A DNA stretch of 64,000 nucleotides. Source: Oscillospiraceae bacterium (GTDB lineage Bacteria; Bacillota; Clostridia; Oscillospirales; UBA929). The DNA is taken from positions 56,389-120,388 of the forward strand of contig JAISCT010000060.1 of the NCBI GenBank assembly GCA_031265355.1, given 5' to 3'. How positions within the stretch are numbered: the stretch's first letter is position 1; every line of letters starts with the position of its first letter. Shown here in pieces: positions 9,113 through 17,605 of this stretch. The notes under the pieces are model-generated. The model searched no databases. It saw only the letters and a program-made list of their open reading frames with translations, and was not told the origin of the DNA. Position numbers and translations under genes: made by a program.

Positions 9113-10414
9113 CTATTCTGCTGTGCTCCTGTCTCGATACTCTATTCTGTGCCCGTTGCGGTTGGCAGTCAGCTTGCCTGTGTCTGTCATCCGCTTTAAG
9201 ATGTTGTAGCTCTGCGTTGCTCCAAGCCCAAGGTCTTGCCCCAACGACTTTGCCGTTGCGTATCCATCGCGCTTAATCAGCGCCATAACGGTTCGCTCTT
9301 GCTCACTTGGCGGCGCGTTTACGGCTTCATATCGCGTGTTTGGCAAGACGAGCATAAAGCTGGTGTCAGTGACGTTAATTTCAGGTTTCCTTTTACAGTC
9401 GGCATAGTCACCCATAATACGGACAATACCTGTACCATAAGCTTCAACCAATTCCAGTCGATAGAAAATGTTAGCAAGCCCTTCGTTACGCGTATGTGAC
9501 ACGCCGGACAGTATCGCGTCAAGCGAGATGCCGGGCGCGAGGCCACCAACGGACAAAAACTCCATGCGGTCATCATACACGTTGACAAATGAGCTCGCCG
9601 ACAGCGCATATTCGCGATGAACAAGCATATTCAGCACAGCCTCACGGATGGCGTCAATCGGATAATCCCGCCGCTCAACGCGCCTTACCATGCCGATTTT
9701 TGCCTGCACAAGGTTGAAATAGTCAACGTATTCGATAACGTCGTACAACTGCTGTATCAGCGAACCACCAAACTCTTTACGGCTTTTGAATATGGATTTG
9801 CTTGTCCCCTCGAATACAGCAACTTTCACCGTGTGCTGACATTGTTCAGAAAGAAGCAAGCCGAGATTCGTGTATATGCCATTTTCGCCGATAATGCCAA
9901 GACTTTGTTGTTGCGGCAGCTCAAAGGCAAATTTCTTATCAGAGAATTCCTCTGCTGTCCGAGTAAAGGTAAGCTCCTGAATAAGAGAACGAGCGGTAAG
10001 GTAACGTTCACCGTCCGCGTCCCTGATCATCCGCCGAATATGTTCATCGGTGGCGGGGACAGTCGCACTTCCCACACGCACGAATACGCCGGAGGGCTTC
10101 AACCCGCGTTCAGCGAGATAATAGGGTGCATAAACTCCGCGTTCAATCGTGACCACAACGACATTTTTGCCGTCATACCCGGCAATATCAACTTGCATAA
10201 AGTGCGTGATATCAGGCTTGACAGAGTTGCGAATGCTGTCACCGACCTGTCGGGCCGTAAAGTCAGGGTCGTCCAAACCTACAATCGCACTGTCATTGTC
10301 TATACCGACATATATTTTGCCGCCGCCTGTGTTGGCAAAAGCGACAGCCGTGCGTTTAATCTCGTCCGTGAACTGTGATTTCAGTTCACAAGTGACACTT
10401 TCTGCAAATTTCAT
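9113..10414 (-). CDS. AlbA_2/Schlafen-type ATP-binding transcriptional regulator
   Basis: A 433-residue protein of the AlbA_2 (Schlafen N-terminal) family with a C-terminal ATPase-like fold and a winged helix. Residues 8-130 match AlbA_2 (CELKSQFTDEIKRTAVAFAN, TGGGKIYVGIDNDS, GVFVRVGSATVPA). The HATPase_c_4-like part follows (AIREAVLNMLVHREYA, YGTGIVRI). A C-terminal helix-turn-helix (TAKSLGQDLGLGATQSYNIL) ends the protein. GGAGG lies 6 bases before the ATG. The gene stands alone, transcribed from a consensus promoter with a dyad in its spacer, which suggests autorepression. Relatives include uncharacterised regulators and some defence genes; no partner is visible here. Confidence 0.8.
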   Translation of the reverse strand: MKFAESVTCELKSQFTDEIKRTAVAFANTGGGKIYVGIDNDSAIVGLDDPDFTARQVGDSIRNSVKPDITHFMQVDIAGYDGKNVVVVTIERGVYAPYYLAERGLKPSGVFVRVGSATVPATDEHIRRMIRDADGERYLTARSLIQELTFTRTAEEFSDKKFAFELPQQQSLGIIGENGIYTNLGLLLSEQCQHTVKVAVFEGTSKSIFKSRKEFGGSLIQQLYDVIEYVDYFNLVQAKIGMVRRVERRDYPIDAIREAVLNMLVHREYALSASSFVNVYDDRMEFLSVGGLAPGISLDAILSGVSHTRNEGLANIFYRLELVEAYGTGIVRIMGDYADCKRKPEINVTDTSFMLVLPNTRYEAVNAPPSEQERTVMALIKRDGYATAKSLGQDLGLGATQSYNILKRMTDTGKLTANRNGHRIEYRDRSTAE

Positions 10415-10442
10415 AACCGGCCTCCACCATTAAGTCTTTACC

Positions 10443-10471
10443 ATTATAACACCAAAATTTCGGTGTGTCAA
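10443..10471 (-). promoter_or_regulatory. Consensus promoter with a dyad operator filling its spacer
   Basis: On the minus strand TTGACA (10471-10466) and TATAAT (10448-10443) are 17 bases apart. The spacer with its edges is an 18-bp dyad, ACACCAAAATTTCGGTGT on the plus strand (10449-10466), symmetrical except for one central pair. It lies 30 bases upstream of the AlbA_2 gene, whose product has a winged helix. Autoregulation is an inference. Confidence 0.7.
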
Positions 10472-10582
10472 ACGAACTTTTAATAATTTTCAGTTTCATT
10501 CTGTGAAAGTTTCGAAATCAGAAGGACAGTTAGAAAACGGAGATGGTCAGAGGAAAAATTTCAGAGGAAATTCAGAAAGCTC

Positions 10583-10611
10583 TTGACAAACGTGGATTAC
10601 AAGTATAGTAT
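10583..10611 (+). promoter_or_regulatory. Probable promoter of the blaI-blaR1-like pair
   Basis: TTGACA at 10583-10588 is followed 17 bases later by TAGTAT (10606-10611), or 15 bases later by TATAGT. The overlapping TACAAGTATAGTA resembles the TACA/TGTA dyads bound by BlaI-type repressors, though imperfectly. The 223-base leader to the blaI-like start holds no credible open frame. Confidence 0.45.
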
Positions 10612-10773
10612 TGACATAAGAGCATTTTTTCGGACGAGCGGACGACCACTTCACGGCGGCAATCCCTGCACAGTGTTGGTGATTCTACACCTCGTATGAT
10701 CTTCGCTTGCCGCAAATGTTCTTCGGTCTGCAACACGCCGTGTAAGCGGCCGTGTTTACGTCGGACACAGCAG

Positions 10774-10803
10774 TGTAAGTTGTCGATTTTACTCGACGTT
10801 ACA
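10774..10803 (+). promoter_or_regulatory. Inverted repeat in the blaI-like leader
   Basis: TGTAAgttGTCGA (10774-10786) is mirrored by TCGACgTTACA (10793-10803) around TTTTAC. It ends 18 bases before the ribosome binding site. The TGTA/TACA ends suggest a BlaI-type operator or an RNA hairpin. Confidence 0.4.
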
Positions 10804-10833
10804 GGTTTTCGAATGAGAGAAGGAGAAGATCTT

Positions 10834-11208
10834 ATGAACTCGCAAATTTCAGACGCCGAGCTTGAGGTGATGAAATTTCTTTGGGCATGCGAAACGGCGA
10901 CCAGTCCGCAAATCGTTACATCTTTATTGAATAGAACAAAATGGAAACCGAAAACGATCCATACGCTGATATCACGACTGGTCACTAAGGGTGCGATCTT
11001 CGCAGACAAATCGAATCCAAAAATGTTTCTTTATCGAGCAGCTGTCAGTCAAGCGCAGTATCGTTTGACTGAAAATCAATCCTTTTTGAGCCGAGTATAC
11101 GACGGCTCCATGAAAATGATGCTCACGGCATTTATTAAAGAGCAAATTCTTACTGACGAAGAACGAGCGGACCTAAGAGCTTTGATTGAAAGAGATGATA
11201 AATCGTGA
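10834..11208 (+). CDS. blaI: BlaI/MecI family transcriptional repressor
   Basis: A 124-residue winged-helix repressor of the Penicillinase_R family. It binds as a dimer and is normally cut or released when the partner BlaR1-type membrane protease is activated. The start at 10834 follows AGGAG by 8 bases; the open frame extends upstream but only as low-quality, cysteine-rich sequence. Motifs are SDAELEVMKFLW at the N-terminus, a recognition helix in KPKTIHTLISRLVTKGAI, and a C-terminal dimerisation helix. The next gene starts in its stop codon (GTGA). The target need not be a beta-lactamase, and none is nearby. Confidence 0.85.
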   Translation: MNSQISDAELEVMKFLWACETATSPQIVTSLLNRTKWKPKTIHTLISRLVTKGAIFADKSNPKMFLYRAAVSQAQYRLTENQSFLSRVYDGSMKMMLTAFIKEQILTDEERADLRALIERDDKS

Positions 11209-13241
11209 ATGCAGTCTTCGAATCCGTTTTCATCTCGTCACTATATGGTGGGATTGTCGGTGTTATTCTCCTTTTCTTCAAACGCTTGCTTTCTTGTAAG
11301 ATCAGCGCATGGTGGCAGCTTGCACTTTGGGCGGTTTTGATGGTTAAACTACTGATTCCCTCTGGCCCTTCAAGCGAGTTAAGCCTTTTTAATCTATTGC
11401 CAAGGAATGTCTCTGAAGCAACGGATGCACATTCACCCGAAGATCCGATTTTTTCAAAAGACATCGTTTTCGATCTTATATCGCCTGACGACAAACTGGC
11501 AAGAGCAGCTGCAAATGAAAAAGCGATCTCCGCATCTGACATTCCTTCCCTTTCATCGCAGTTACCATCCAAGACTTCAATTGCTCCATTTGCGATTCTT
11601 TCTTATATGTGGTTAAGCGGTGTCTGTATATTGTTGGTTTGGTTCCTGTTTTGTTCTTTGTTTCTTTGGCGAAAAATCAACATGTCAAGTCTATCCGTAA
11701 ATAGCCGCATCATGGATATATATCAACAGTGCACTGATGTTATGGGGCTCCGACACATACCTCGTGTCATTTTACAAGAGGCCGTCAAAACACCTTCGTT
11801 ATTTGCTTTACCGAGTCCTATAATCCTTCTGAATGGGCGCATAAACGATATGGATGACGTGTCGATAGGCTACATCTTATTGCATGAGCTTTCTCATTAT
11901 AAGCGCCGTGACTTTATATTCAATATATTGCTTGTCATTATGCAGTCTATGCATTGGTTCAACCCGATTATTTGGTACTGTTTTGCAAGAATCCGAGAAG
12001 ATATAGAACAGGCAAATGATGAAGCAGTTCTGCGATATATCCCATCTGCGGAGCATATGCGTTACGCTGGAGCGTTAGTGTCTGTTCTTGAAAAAGTATC
12101 ACCTCTGCCATTACCCCTTTTAAGTGCGGCAAGAAACAAGAAAAATCTTGAGAGGAGAATCAACATGATCAAGTTGAATGGAGCTCATGCCCAAAAAAAA
12201 TGGATTATCTCTGCCTTATGTATTGTTTTGATTCTTGCATTGAGTACGTTATTGCTGACCAGCGCTATAGCTGAGGCGGAAAATAATACGGTCAATTTAG
12301 ATGGAGCGCTAGTTGCTGATACATTGGCAGATACAGGTGTTCTTATTGATATTGGCGGCGATGCAAATGAAGATGATACTGCTCCTCAACCAGAAGAACA
12401 CAAGGACTCTACACAAGAGGAAAACGAATATCTATGGCCTGTAATGACGGACTATCAGAATGTTATTGATGATGGATTTGGTCTAGCAGGAGAAAACCTC
12501 AGAAATTTTGCAATATACGATGATAAAGGGGTGTTTCAGGGTTATAATGCAGAGGTGTTTCCAAGTGGTTATCCTGACCGCAACGATGAGCTTTTTAAAG
12601 ATCTGCAAGATGATGCGTATTTTCAAATATTCCCCAACGATGGCAGCCGTGATGGCGCCGCTCGTTTCCAATATTTCCACAACGGGGTAGATATCCACGC
12701 ACCAATAGGAGCGCCAATCGTAGCTGTGGACGCGGGTGTTGTTGTTGAAATAAACGAAAACAATAGCGATTATGGTTTTATACGATTGGATCACGGAGAT
12801 GGATGGTGTACTGAATATTCAAATATTTGTTATGCAAAAGGAATGACAACTGGCAATACCATAAACAAAGGTGAAATCATCGGATATTTTCTCGGTTATG
12901 AACTTGAAACTCTAAAGGTAGACAGAGAATTTCACTTCAGCACAAGTCGATATGGCGAGTATATAAATCCAATGACTAAATTAAAAATATGCCGATTGCT
13001 AGGGACAACTGCTAACGGAACAAATGTAACATTTTCATTTGAAGTTGAGCCCACAACCGGAAATGTCACGGAAATATATGATGTTAGGGTACTGGATACG
13101 GGTGAAGAGATAAAAGATCCAGATTTGCTCTTTGAAATTTTTGAATATAATAATCTCTTTGCTTCCTCTTACTTGGAATGGGTAGCTACACAATTTGTCC
13201 ACCCAGATTCTCGGAAAATTCCAGAAAATTACTCCACGTAG
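11205..13241 (+). CDS. BlaR1-like M56 membrane metalloprotease fused to a degenerate M23 (LytM) domain
   Basis: A 678-residue membrane sensor-protease. It starts at a GTG overlapping the blaI stop. The N-terminal half is an M56 peptidase with several membrane helices and the zinc site HELSH (227-231), followed by a helix near 340-358. The extracellular half (about 480-600) is an M23/LytM fold instead of the penicillin-binding domain of BlaR1. The zinc ligands are visible as HNGVD (492-496) and the His of EFH (577). The catalytic HxH first histidine is Glu575, and the other catalytic His is Asn in EYSN. This suggests a peptidoglycan-binding sensor rather than an active hydrolase. Base composition is AT-rich compared with the flanks. 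Confidence 0.85.
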   Translation: MNAVFESVFISSLYGGIVGVILLFFKRLLSCKISAWWQLALWAVLMVKLLIPSGPSSELSLFNLLPRNVSEATDAHSPEDPIFSKDIVFDLISPDDKLARAAANEKAISASDIPSLSSQLPSKTSIAPFAILSYMWLSGVCILLVWFLFCSLFLWRKINMSSLSVNSRIMDIYQQCTDVMGLRHIPRVILQEAVKTPSLFALPSPIILLNGRINDMDDVSIGYILLHELSHYKRRDFIFNILLVIMQSMHWFNPIIWYCFARIREDIEQANDEAVLRYIPSAEHMRYAGALVSVLEKVSPLPLPLLSAARNKKNLERRINMIKLNGAHAQKKWIISALCIVLILALSTLLLTSAIAEAENNTVNLDGALVADTLADTGVLIDIGGDANEDDTAPQPEEHKDSTQEENEYLWPVMTDYQNVIDDGFGLAGENLRNFAIYDDKGVFQGYNAEVFPSGYPDRNDELFKDLQDDAYFQIFPNDGSRDGAARFQYFHNGVDIHAPIGAPIVAVDAGVVVEINENNSDYGFIRLDHGDGWCTEYSNICYAKGMTTGNTINKGEIIGYFLGYELETLKVDREFHFSTSRYGEYINPMTKLKICRLLGTTANGTNVTFSFEVEPTTGNVTEIYDVRVLDTGEEIKDPDLLFEIFEYNNLFASSYLEWVATQFVHPDSRKIPENYST

Positions 13242-13369
13242 CTGTAGGAGACAACGGCGAGCACAAGCAGATCTTGGAGCTGCAGTAGGCGGGACAGAGA
13301 ACAGCGAGGTAGTCAACTAGCTGATATGATAGAACGGGACTTGGAGCCAGGAGAAGGGCGCGACAGTAA

Positions 13370-13761
13370 GTTCTTCACAAGGCCCTCATAGACACGTTTG
13401 GCGTTGCGGTGGTGGTCCAATGGTACTGGGTACACAAAAAGTAGAATGTCCTGGTCCTGGCGTACCTGCCAAAATCAGAACAGAGCAATGTGTCGTTGGT
13501 ACTCTTCCATGGCCTCTATCCGAAGGCGGCAGCCATCCTGCTGGAAGGATTGGAGGAAACACTGACCGTCCATCAGTTGAAAGTTCCGGACCTGCTGAGG
13601 AAGACGCTTTGTAACACCAACGTCTTGGAATCTGCGAACTCCTCTTGCCAGGGCGTCCTGCGTTGAGTAAGCAATTTCAGAGACAGAGAGATGGCACTTC
13701 GCCACGCAGCAGCCGGATTCTTGCAAGCCGAACAAGGCTTCCGACGGATAAGCAGGCTATA
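13370..13761 (+). pseudogene. IS256-family transposase remnant
   Basis: C-terminal part of a Mutator/IS256 transposase. In one frame the text reads WYWVHKK-stop-NVL, then LLEGLEETLTVHQLKVPDLL and CNTNVLESANSS. After a frameshift near 13665 it continues RDREMALRHAAAGFLQAEQG. An in-frame stop, the frameshift and the lack of a 5' half show it is dead. The rest of the gene-free stretch 13242-14192 holds two perfect hairpins and no other recognisable coding sequence. Confidence 0.75.
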
Positions 13762-13900
13762 AGAAAACTGGGGTTCTTGGAAGCCAAATTGTCCACCTTT
13801 GCAATACCTGCCCACGTTCTTATATCGCAAAGGCACAAAACCATCAAAACAGACGCGAACAGCGATATTTCGATCCAGAATTGTCAAGCGGATTTTCCTC

Positions 13901-13935
13901 AAATAAGAAGTCTGCTTAAAGCAGACTTCTTATTT
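13901..13935. repeat. Perfect 15-bp-stem hairpin
   Basis: AAATAAGAAGTCTGC (13901-13915) is exactly mirrored at 13921-13935 around TTAAA. It lies downstream of the IS256 remnant. It may be a terminator or a mobile-element end. Confidence 0.6.
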
Positions 13936-14045
13936 GAAATGATGAGCTCCAAGTGTCGTAAGAAAATCGAATTCGAAAAAAAGCTCCGACATTGCTCGAG
14001 ATTACATGTACAGATTGATAACATCATCATCCTTCGACATTGCTC

Positions 14046-14087
14046 CCAAAGGCTCCCGAACTGAAACCGAAGTTTGGGAGCCTTTGG
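14046..14087. repeat. 12-bp-stem hairpin
   Basis: CCAAAGGCTCCC (14046-14057) pairs with GGGAGCCTTTGG (14076-14087), with partial extension inwards (GAAC/GTTT). No T run follows on either strand. Its role is unknown. Confidence 0.5.
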
Positions 14088-14192
14088 AAGCAAATCCATA
14101 TTATTATAGAGATCCCAAGGCGACTCTACCTTACTGGCAATCAGACAATGAGAATCGCAAAATCATTGCTGACATGACATGTATCGCGTCTC

Positions 14193-15794
14193 TCAATATT
14201 CAACTTCCAAATAAGGTCTGAGACTCGTAGTGGTGTGATCAGAAGAATAAAAAGTATTTCTAGCCCCGGCATTCGAAGCGTGCTTTAACATGAAACCATG
14301 GTTGGTACTTGAACTTTGATACCAACCCTTGACTGTGTTAAAAAGGGCTGAATTGTTATACGATGCGTAGTCAAGCCAAGCGTTGTTGAAACCTGGACTT
14401 CCAGAAGAGATTGATGAGGATGGCACTGATGGTTGATTCGAAAATGTGATAGTAGAACTACTCCAAGTACTTGGGACTTTGTACAACTGTAGCGTTGGAG
14501 CGTATTGGCTTCCAGAGACCACATATATGGAAAATCTTACCTCTTGAAGATTGGATGCGGTGACCAAGCCTGAACTAAGTCCCGGCAAAACGAGGGCTTT
14601 CCAATACGCACGATGTTCCACTACTGCAGAGCCCGCCGGTGATGCCCCCCAGCCTGCCGCAAGCCAGGTGTCTGTGTGAGAGTGAGCCGTGGATTGGTTG
14701 CTATAAACAAAGTTATCAGAATGGTTCGCCGCATTTGTCCCAGAAGATATCCAAGGGTCAATCACAACCGGCCATACACGCTCCGGTGCGTTTAACCAAG
14801 CCATATTTGGCGTGAAAGTAATAATACACTGGTTGTCGTTCTGCTCTACAGTGATGTCAAAGTCAAAGGACACTTCAGTCACAGCGTCATACATATTAGG
14901 GGAACCAATTACAATAATAGTTTCTCCAGTTTCATCCAGCAAAAGAACACTGTTGTTTTCCTGCAAAACTGCATTTAATCCCGCTGTATCCATGACCATG
15001 CTGTATGATATAAAGTCACCGCGATAGTCTAGCTCAATTTCTTCTTTGAGCTGTCCAGGCGATACCCAATAACGCAATGTTGTACCGTCTCCTAGCGCTT
15101 CCGGATATTCAACTACTGAACTCAATTCCGTGATATTAAAAATACTCAACCGATTGACTTCATTGATTTGCGCGTTCACGTTGTCAACCTGTGATTGCAT
15201 ATCTGACGACCAATCCGATACTTCTAGGTTTTCTTGTGTAGCTCTTTTCAGTTCCAATACAGATTCTATGGCGGCTTGTCTTTCCTCGGATGTCACTTGA
15301 TTTTTTCCAGTCGATGATTCAGCACTCGATTTTACTTGCGCCTGTACTGACTCTACAAGGTTATCAATCGTCCAACTTACAACATATTGCTCAGTATCGA
15401 TTCGCACCAATCCATCACTTTGAGCAGATACCGTATCCGCCGCCAAGAAAATGTTTTCATCGGGAGGCACAATCCAGTTGCCCTCTTGTGCAAGAGGATA
15501 ATCGGCGTCTACCCATTGCCCTTCATCCGATTCCATATGCACGGCATGGGGATAGGCAATAGCCACATAGCTACCTTCGTCGCTGATGAAATGTTTTTCG
15601 GCTACATCCCTTCTTTCGACAACCTCATCCAAAATCACCGACCTCAAAACAGGCTGAGGATTGGTGTTTTCAAGATTGACAAAGTCGGCAGCGAAAGAAA
15701 AAGCAGAAGTTGCAATCATCAAAAATGATAAGCACAGAAGCAACGCGATGTTCTTGCTCCGGTTGTTGAGGATTTTCTTCAGCAGATGTTTCAT
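14193..15794 (-). CDS. Secreted protein with C-terminal DNRLRE (CBM96-like) domain
   Basis: A 533-residue exported protein. It has a signal peptide (KNIALLLCLSFLMIATSAF) and a region resembling the N-terminal part of large clostridial RHS/WapA-type surface proteins. The DNRLRE domain covers about residues 355-533 (YKVPSTWSSSTITFSNQP is its hallmark) and ends in RPYLEVEY. In related large proteins this domain is followed by thousands of residues of RHS repeats; here a stop follows at once. It may be a short stand-alone form or a truncated surface protein. AAGGAA lies about 9 bases before the ATG. It lies among transposase remnants and is AT-rich. Confidence 0.7.
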   Translation of the reverse strand: MKHLLKKILNNRSKNIALLLCLSFLMIATSAFSFAADFVNLENTNPQPVLRSVILDEVVERRDVAEKHFISDEGSYVAIAYPHAVHMESDEGQWVDADYPLAQEGNWIVPPDENIFLAADTVSAQSDGLVRIDTEQYVVSWTIDNLVESVQAQVKSSAESSTGKNQVTSEERQAAIESVLELKRATQENLEVSDWSSDMQSQVDNVNAQINEVNRLSIFNITELSSVVEYPEALGDGTTLRYWVSPGQLKEEIELDYRGDFISYSMVMDTAGLNAVLQENNSVLLLDETGETIIVIGSPNMYDAVTEVSFDFDITVEQNDNQCIITFTPNMAWLNAPERVWPVVIDPWISSGTNAANHSDNFVYSNQSTAHSHTDTWLAAGWGASPAGSAVVEHRAYWKALVLPGLSSGLVTASNLQEVRFSIYVVSGSQYAPTLQLYKVPSTWSSSTITFSNQPSVPSSSISSGSPGFNNAWLDYASYNNSALFNTVKGWYQSSSTNHGFMLKHASNAGARNTFYSSDHTTTSLRPYLEVEY

Positions 15795-16050
15795 TTCAAA
15801 TATTTCCTTTCAAAATATATTTTTTAATGTGAAGTCTCCATGATGAAACGCTGAGATTGCTTAGGATTCGCAAGTGCAAAACATTCCCAAAGGCATCCAG
15901 GATAGGTTTGCGCCTAGTTTTTGCTGAGATAGCCCGCCGATGTCCCTGTCATGCGTTAGGCACACCTTTTTGTACACATAAGCACCCTCCTACAATAGTA
16001 ATTTTCGTAGTGTTCGATTTACGCAGGTTGTTCCGCCGTCTTACAGTGAG

Positions 16051-16320
16051 TTCGCGTGTACCCCAGGAGACGGAAACGCCAAGCTGTTGGCCATGTCAGC
16101 CGTCACCGAACTTACCTCCGCCGGAAAGGTTCTGATGACAATCAAGGCCGAGATGATCTGCCTGGCAAAACTGTTACCAGAATATGACGCCGTATTGGCC
16201 ATGTACGGCATCGCGAGATTACGGGAGCGCAGCTCATGGCAGAGCTTAGTGATGTGTGGCGTTTTTACAATTGCCGTCCCATTGTCGCCTCCTTCACTAT
16301 ATTTTTGGAAGTTGCTTGTT
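16051..16320 (+). pseudogene. IS110-family transposase remnant (C-terminal part)
   Basis: The frame reads IKAEMICLAKLLPEYDAVLA followed by MYGIARL. After a frameshift it continues ITGAQLMAELSDVWRFYN. This is the linker and start of the C-terminal Tnp_20 domain of IS110 transposases (usual pattern LASLLPEYxVVxxMxGVG, then GPQLxAEIGDVRRF). The flanks of the gene-free stretch 15795-16866 show only two hairpins and nothing else coding. Confidence 0.65.
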
Positions 16321-16439
16321 CAATTGGCCATAGACTTAGCCGCTGCTTCTGTCCGCCCGACTGATGAATCGGAACATTGAGACTACAGTTGTAAAAATCT
16401 ATCGCAAGGCAGGACTATGCTTGTAATCCACGAGTTCTT

Positions 16440-16500
16440 AATAAGATTACATCAGTAATCTTATTTTGTCAAGAGTTATTTCAGATGTTTTGAAATAACT
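16440..16500. repeat. Two adjacent hairpins
   Basis: AATAAGATTAC (16440-16450) pairs with GTAATCTTATT (16455-16465), followed by TTTGTC. AGTTATTTCA (16474-16483) pairs with TGAAATAACT (16491-16500). They follow the IS110 remnant and may be terminators or element ends. Confidence 0.5.
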
Positions 16501-16866
16501 TCAATTTTTCCTGAATATTCCGTCATTTTTTCTTGGTATTTTATGTAAAATTCACTAAGATTTTGTATATTTAGATTTTGCATTCATTTTATCACCCTAT
16601 TTTTACAGCGCTAAAGACATCCTCACTTGACAGAGCCCAAATCCCAAAAGTATTTTTGTCTCCTGCAAATATTAACCATCGTCATCCTACACTTTTTATG
16701 ACGATAGGAGCCCACTTCCCAAAACGCTTGACGCTGCATCCGGCAGGCATGATTAGCATCTTTCATCTGTCCATTGAATTCCTGTGTTGGGCGTCGTATA
16801 ATGGGGAAGGTGCAATACAGTGCTGGGGGCGTCGTCTCCGGCCGGAGAAAAGGGGAAGCGGAATAC

Positions 16867-17547
16867 ATGGTGGGAACATTGGCCAATGCGGCTACGGTGC
16901 TCGTGGGCGGTCTTGTCGGGCTGCTTTTCCGCGGGCGGCTGCCCGAGACCGTCGCGAAAAGCTTGGAGAAAGCCCTGGGGCTCTGCGTCTGCATCATCGG
17001 CATCTCCGGCGCTCTGCAGGGGGACGCCATGCTGCTCGTCGTCTCCCTCGCGCTGGGCACCCTCGCCGGGGAGGCTCTCGGCATCGACAAGAGGCTGAAC
17101 CGACTGGGGGAGACCCTTCAGAAGCTGCTCACAAAAGACGGCGGCGACGGTGTCGCACGGGGTTTCGTCGACGCGACCCTCCTGTTTTGTGTCGGGACCA
17201 TGTCCATCGTGGGCTCCTTCGAGAGCGGCCTGCGGGGCGACCATAGCATCATCTTCACCAAAGCGGTGCTGGACGGGATCTCCTCCGTCGTGCTGGCCTC
17301 CACGCTGGGGGCGGGCGTGCTGCTCTCCGCCGCCGTGATCCTCCTCTACCAGGGCGGCCTCGTGCTGTTCGCCGGCGCCCTGCAGGGCGTCCTCACCCCG
17401 GCACTCATCACACAGTTCTCCGCCGCGGGCAGCGTGATGATCCTGGGTATCGGCTGCAACATGGCCCTTGGCGCGCGCTGTCGCGTCGCCAACATGCTTC
17501 CCGGCCTGCTGGTCGCCGTCGGGTACTACTGCCTGTTTTTGATTTGA
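16867..17547 (+). CDS. DUF554 family membrane protein
   Basis: A 226-residue integral membrane protein with about six or seven hydrophobic segments and the family pattern MVGTLANAATVLVGGLVGLL at the N-terminus. TMSIVGSFESGLRGDHSIIF lies near the middle. DUF554 proteins (such as YdfK) are possible transporters with no established substrate. The ATG at 16867 is chosen because the family starts with this motif. AAGGGGAA lies about 12 bases upstream, rather far. The open frame reaches back to 16774 without family resemblance. A bidirectional terminator follows. Confidence 0.85.
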   Translation: MVGTLANAATVLVGGLVGLLFRGRLPETVAKSLEKALGLCVCIIGISGALQGDAMLLVVSLALGTLAGEALGIDKRLNRLGETLQKLLTKDGGDGVARGFVDATLLFCVGTMSIVGSFESGLRGDHSIIFTKAVLDGISSVVLASTLGAGVLLSAAVILLYQGGLVLFAGALQGVLTPALITQFSAAGSVMILGIGCNMALGARCRVANMLPGLLVAVGYYCLFLI

Positions 17548-17572
17548 TGTCAGTGTGAGACCCCGAAAAAGC

Positions 17573-17604
17573 GCCCCCTGTCTCGGAAGACAGGGGGCTT
17601 TTAT
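17573..17604. terminator. Bidirectional terminator between convergent genes
   Basis: GCCCCCTGTCT (17573-17583) pairs with AGACAGGGGGC (17588-17598). AAAAA lies on the left and TTTTAT on the right, so it can end both the DUF554 gene and the minus-strand gene at 17606. Confidence 0.85.
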
Positions 17605-17605
17605 C

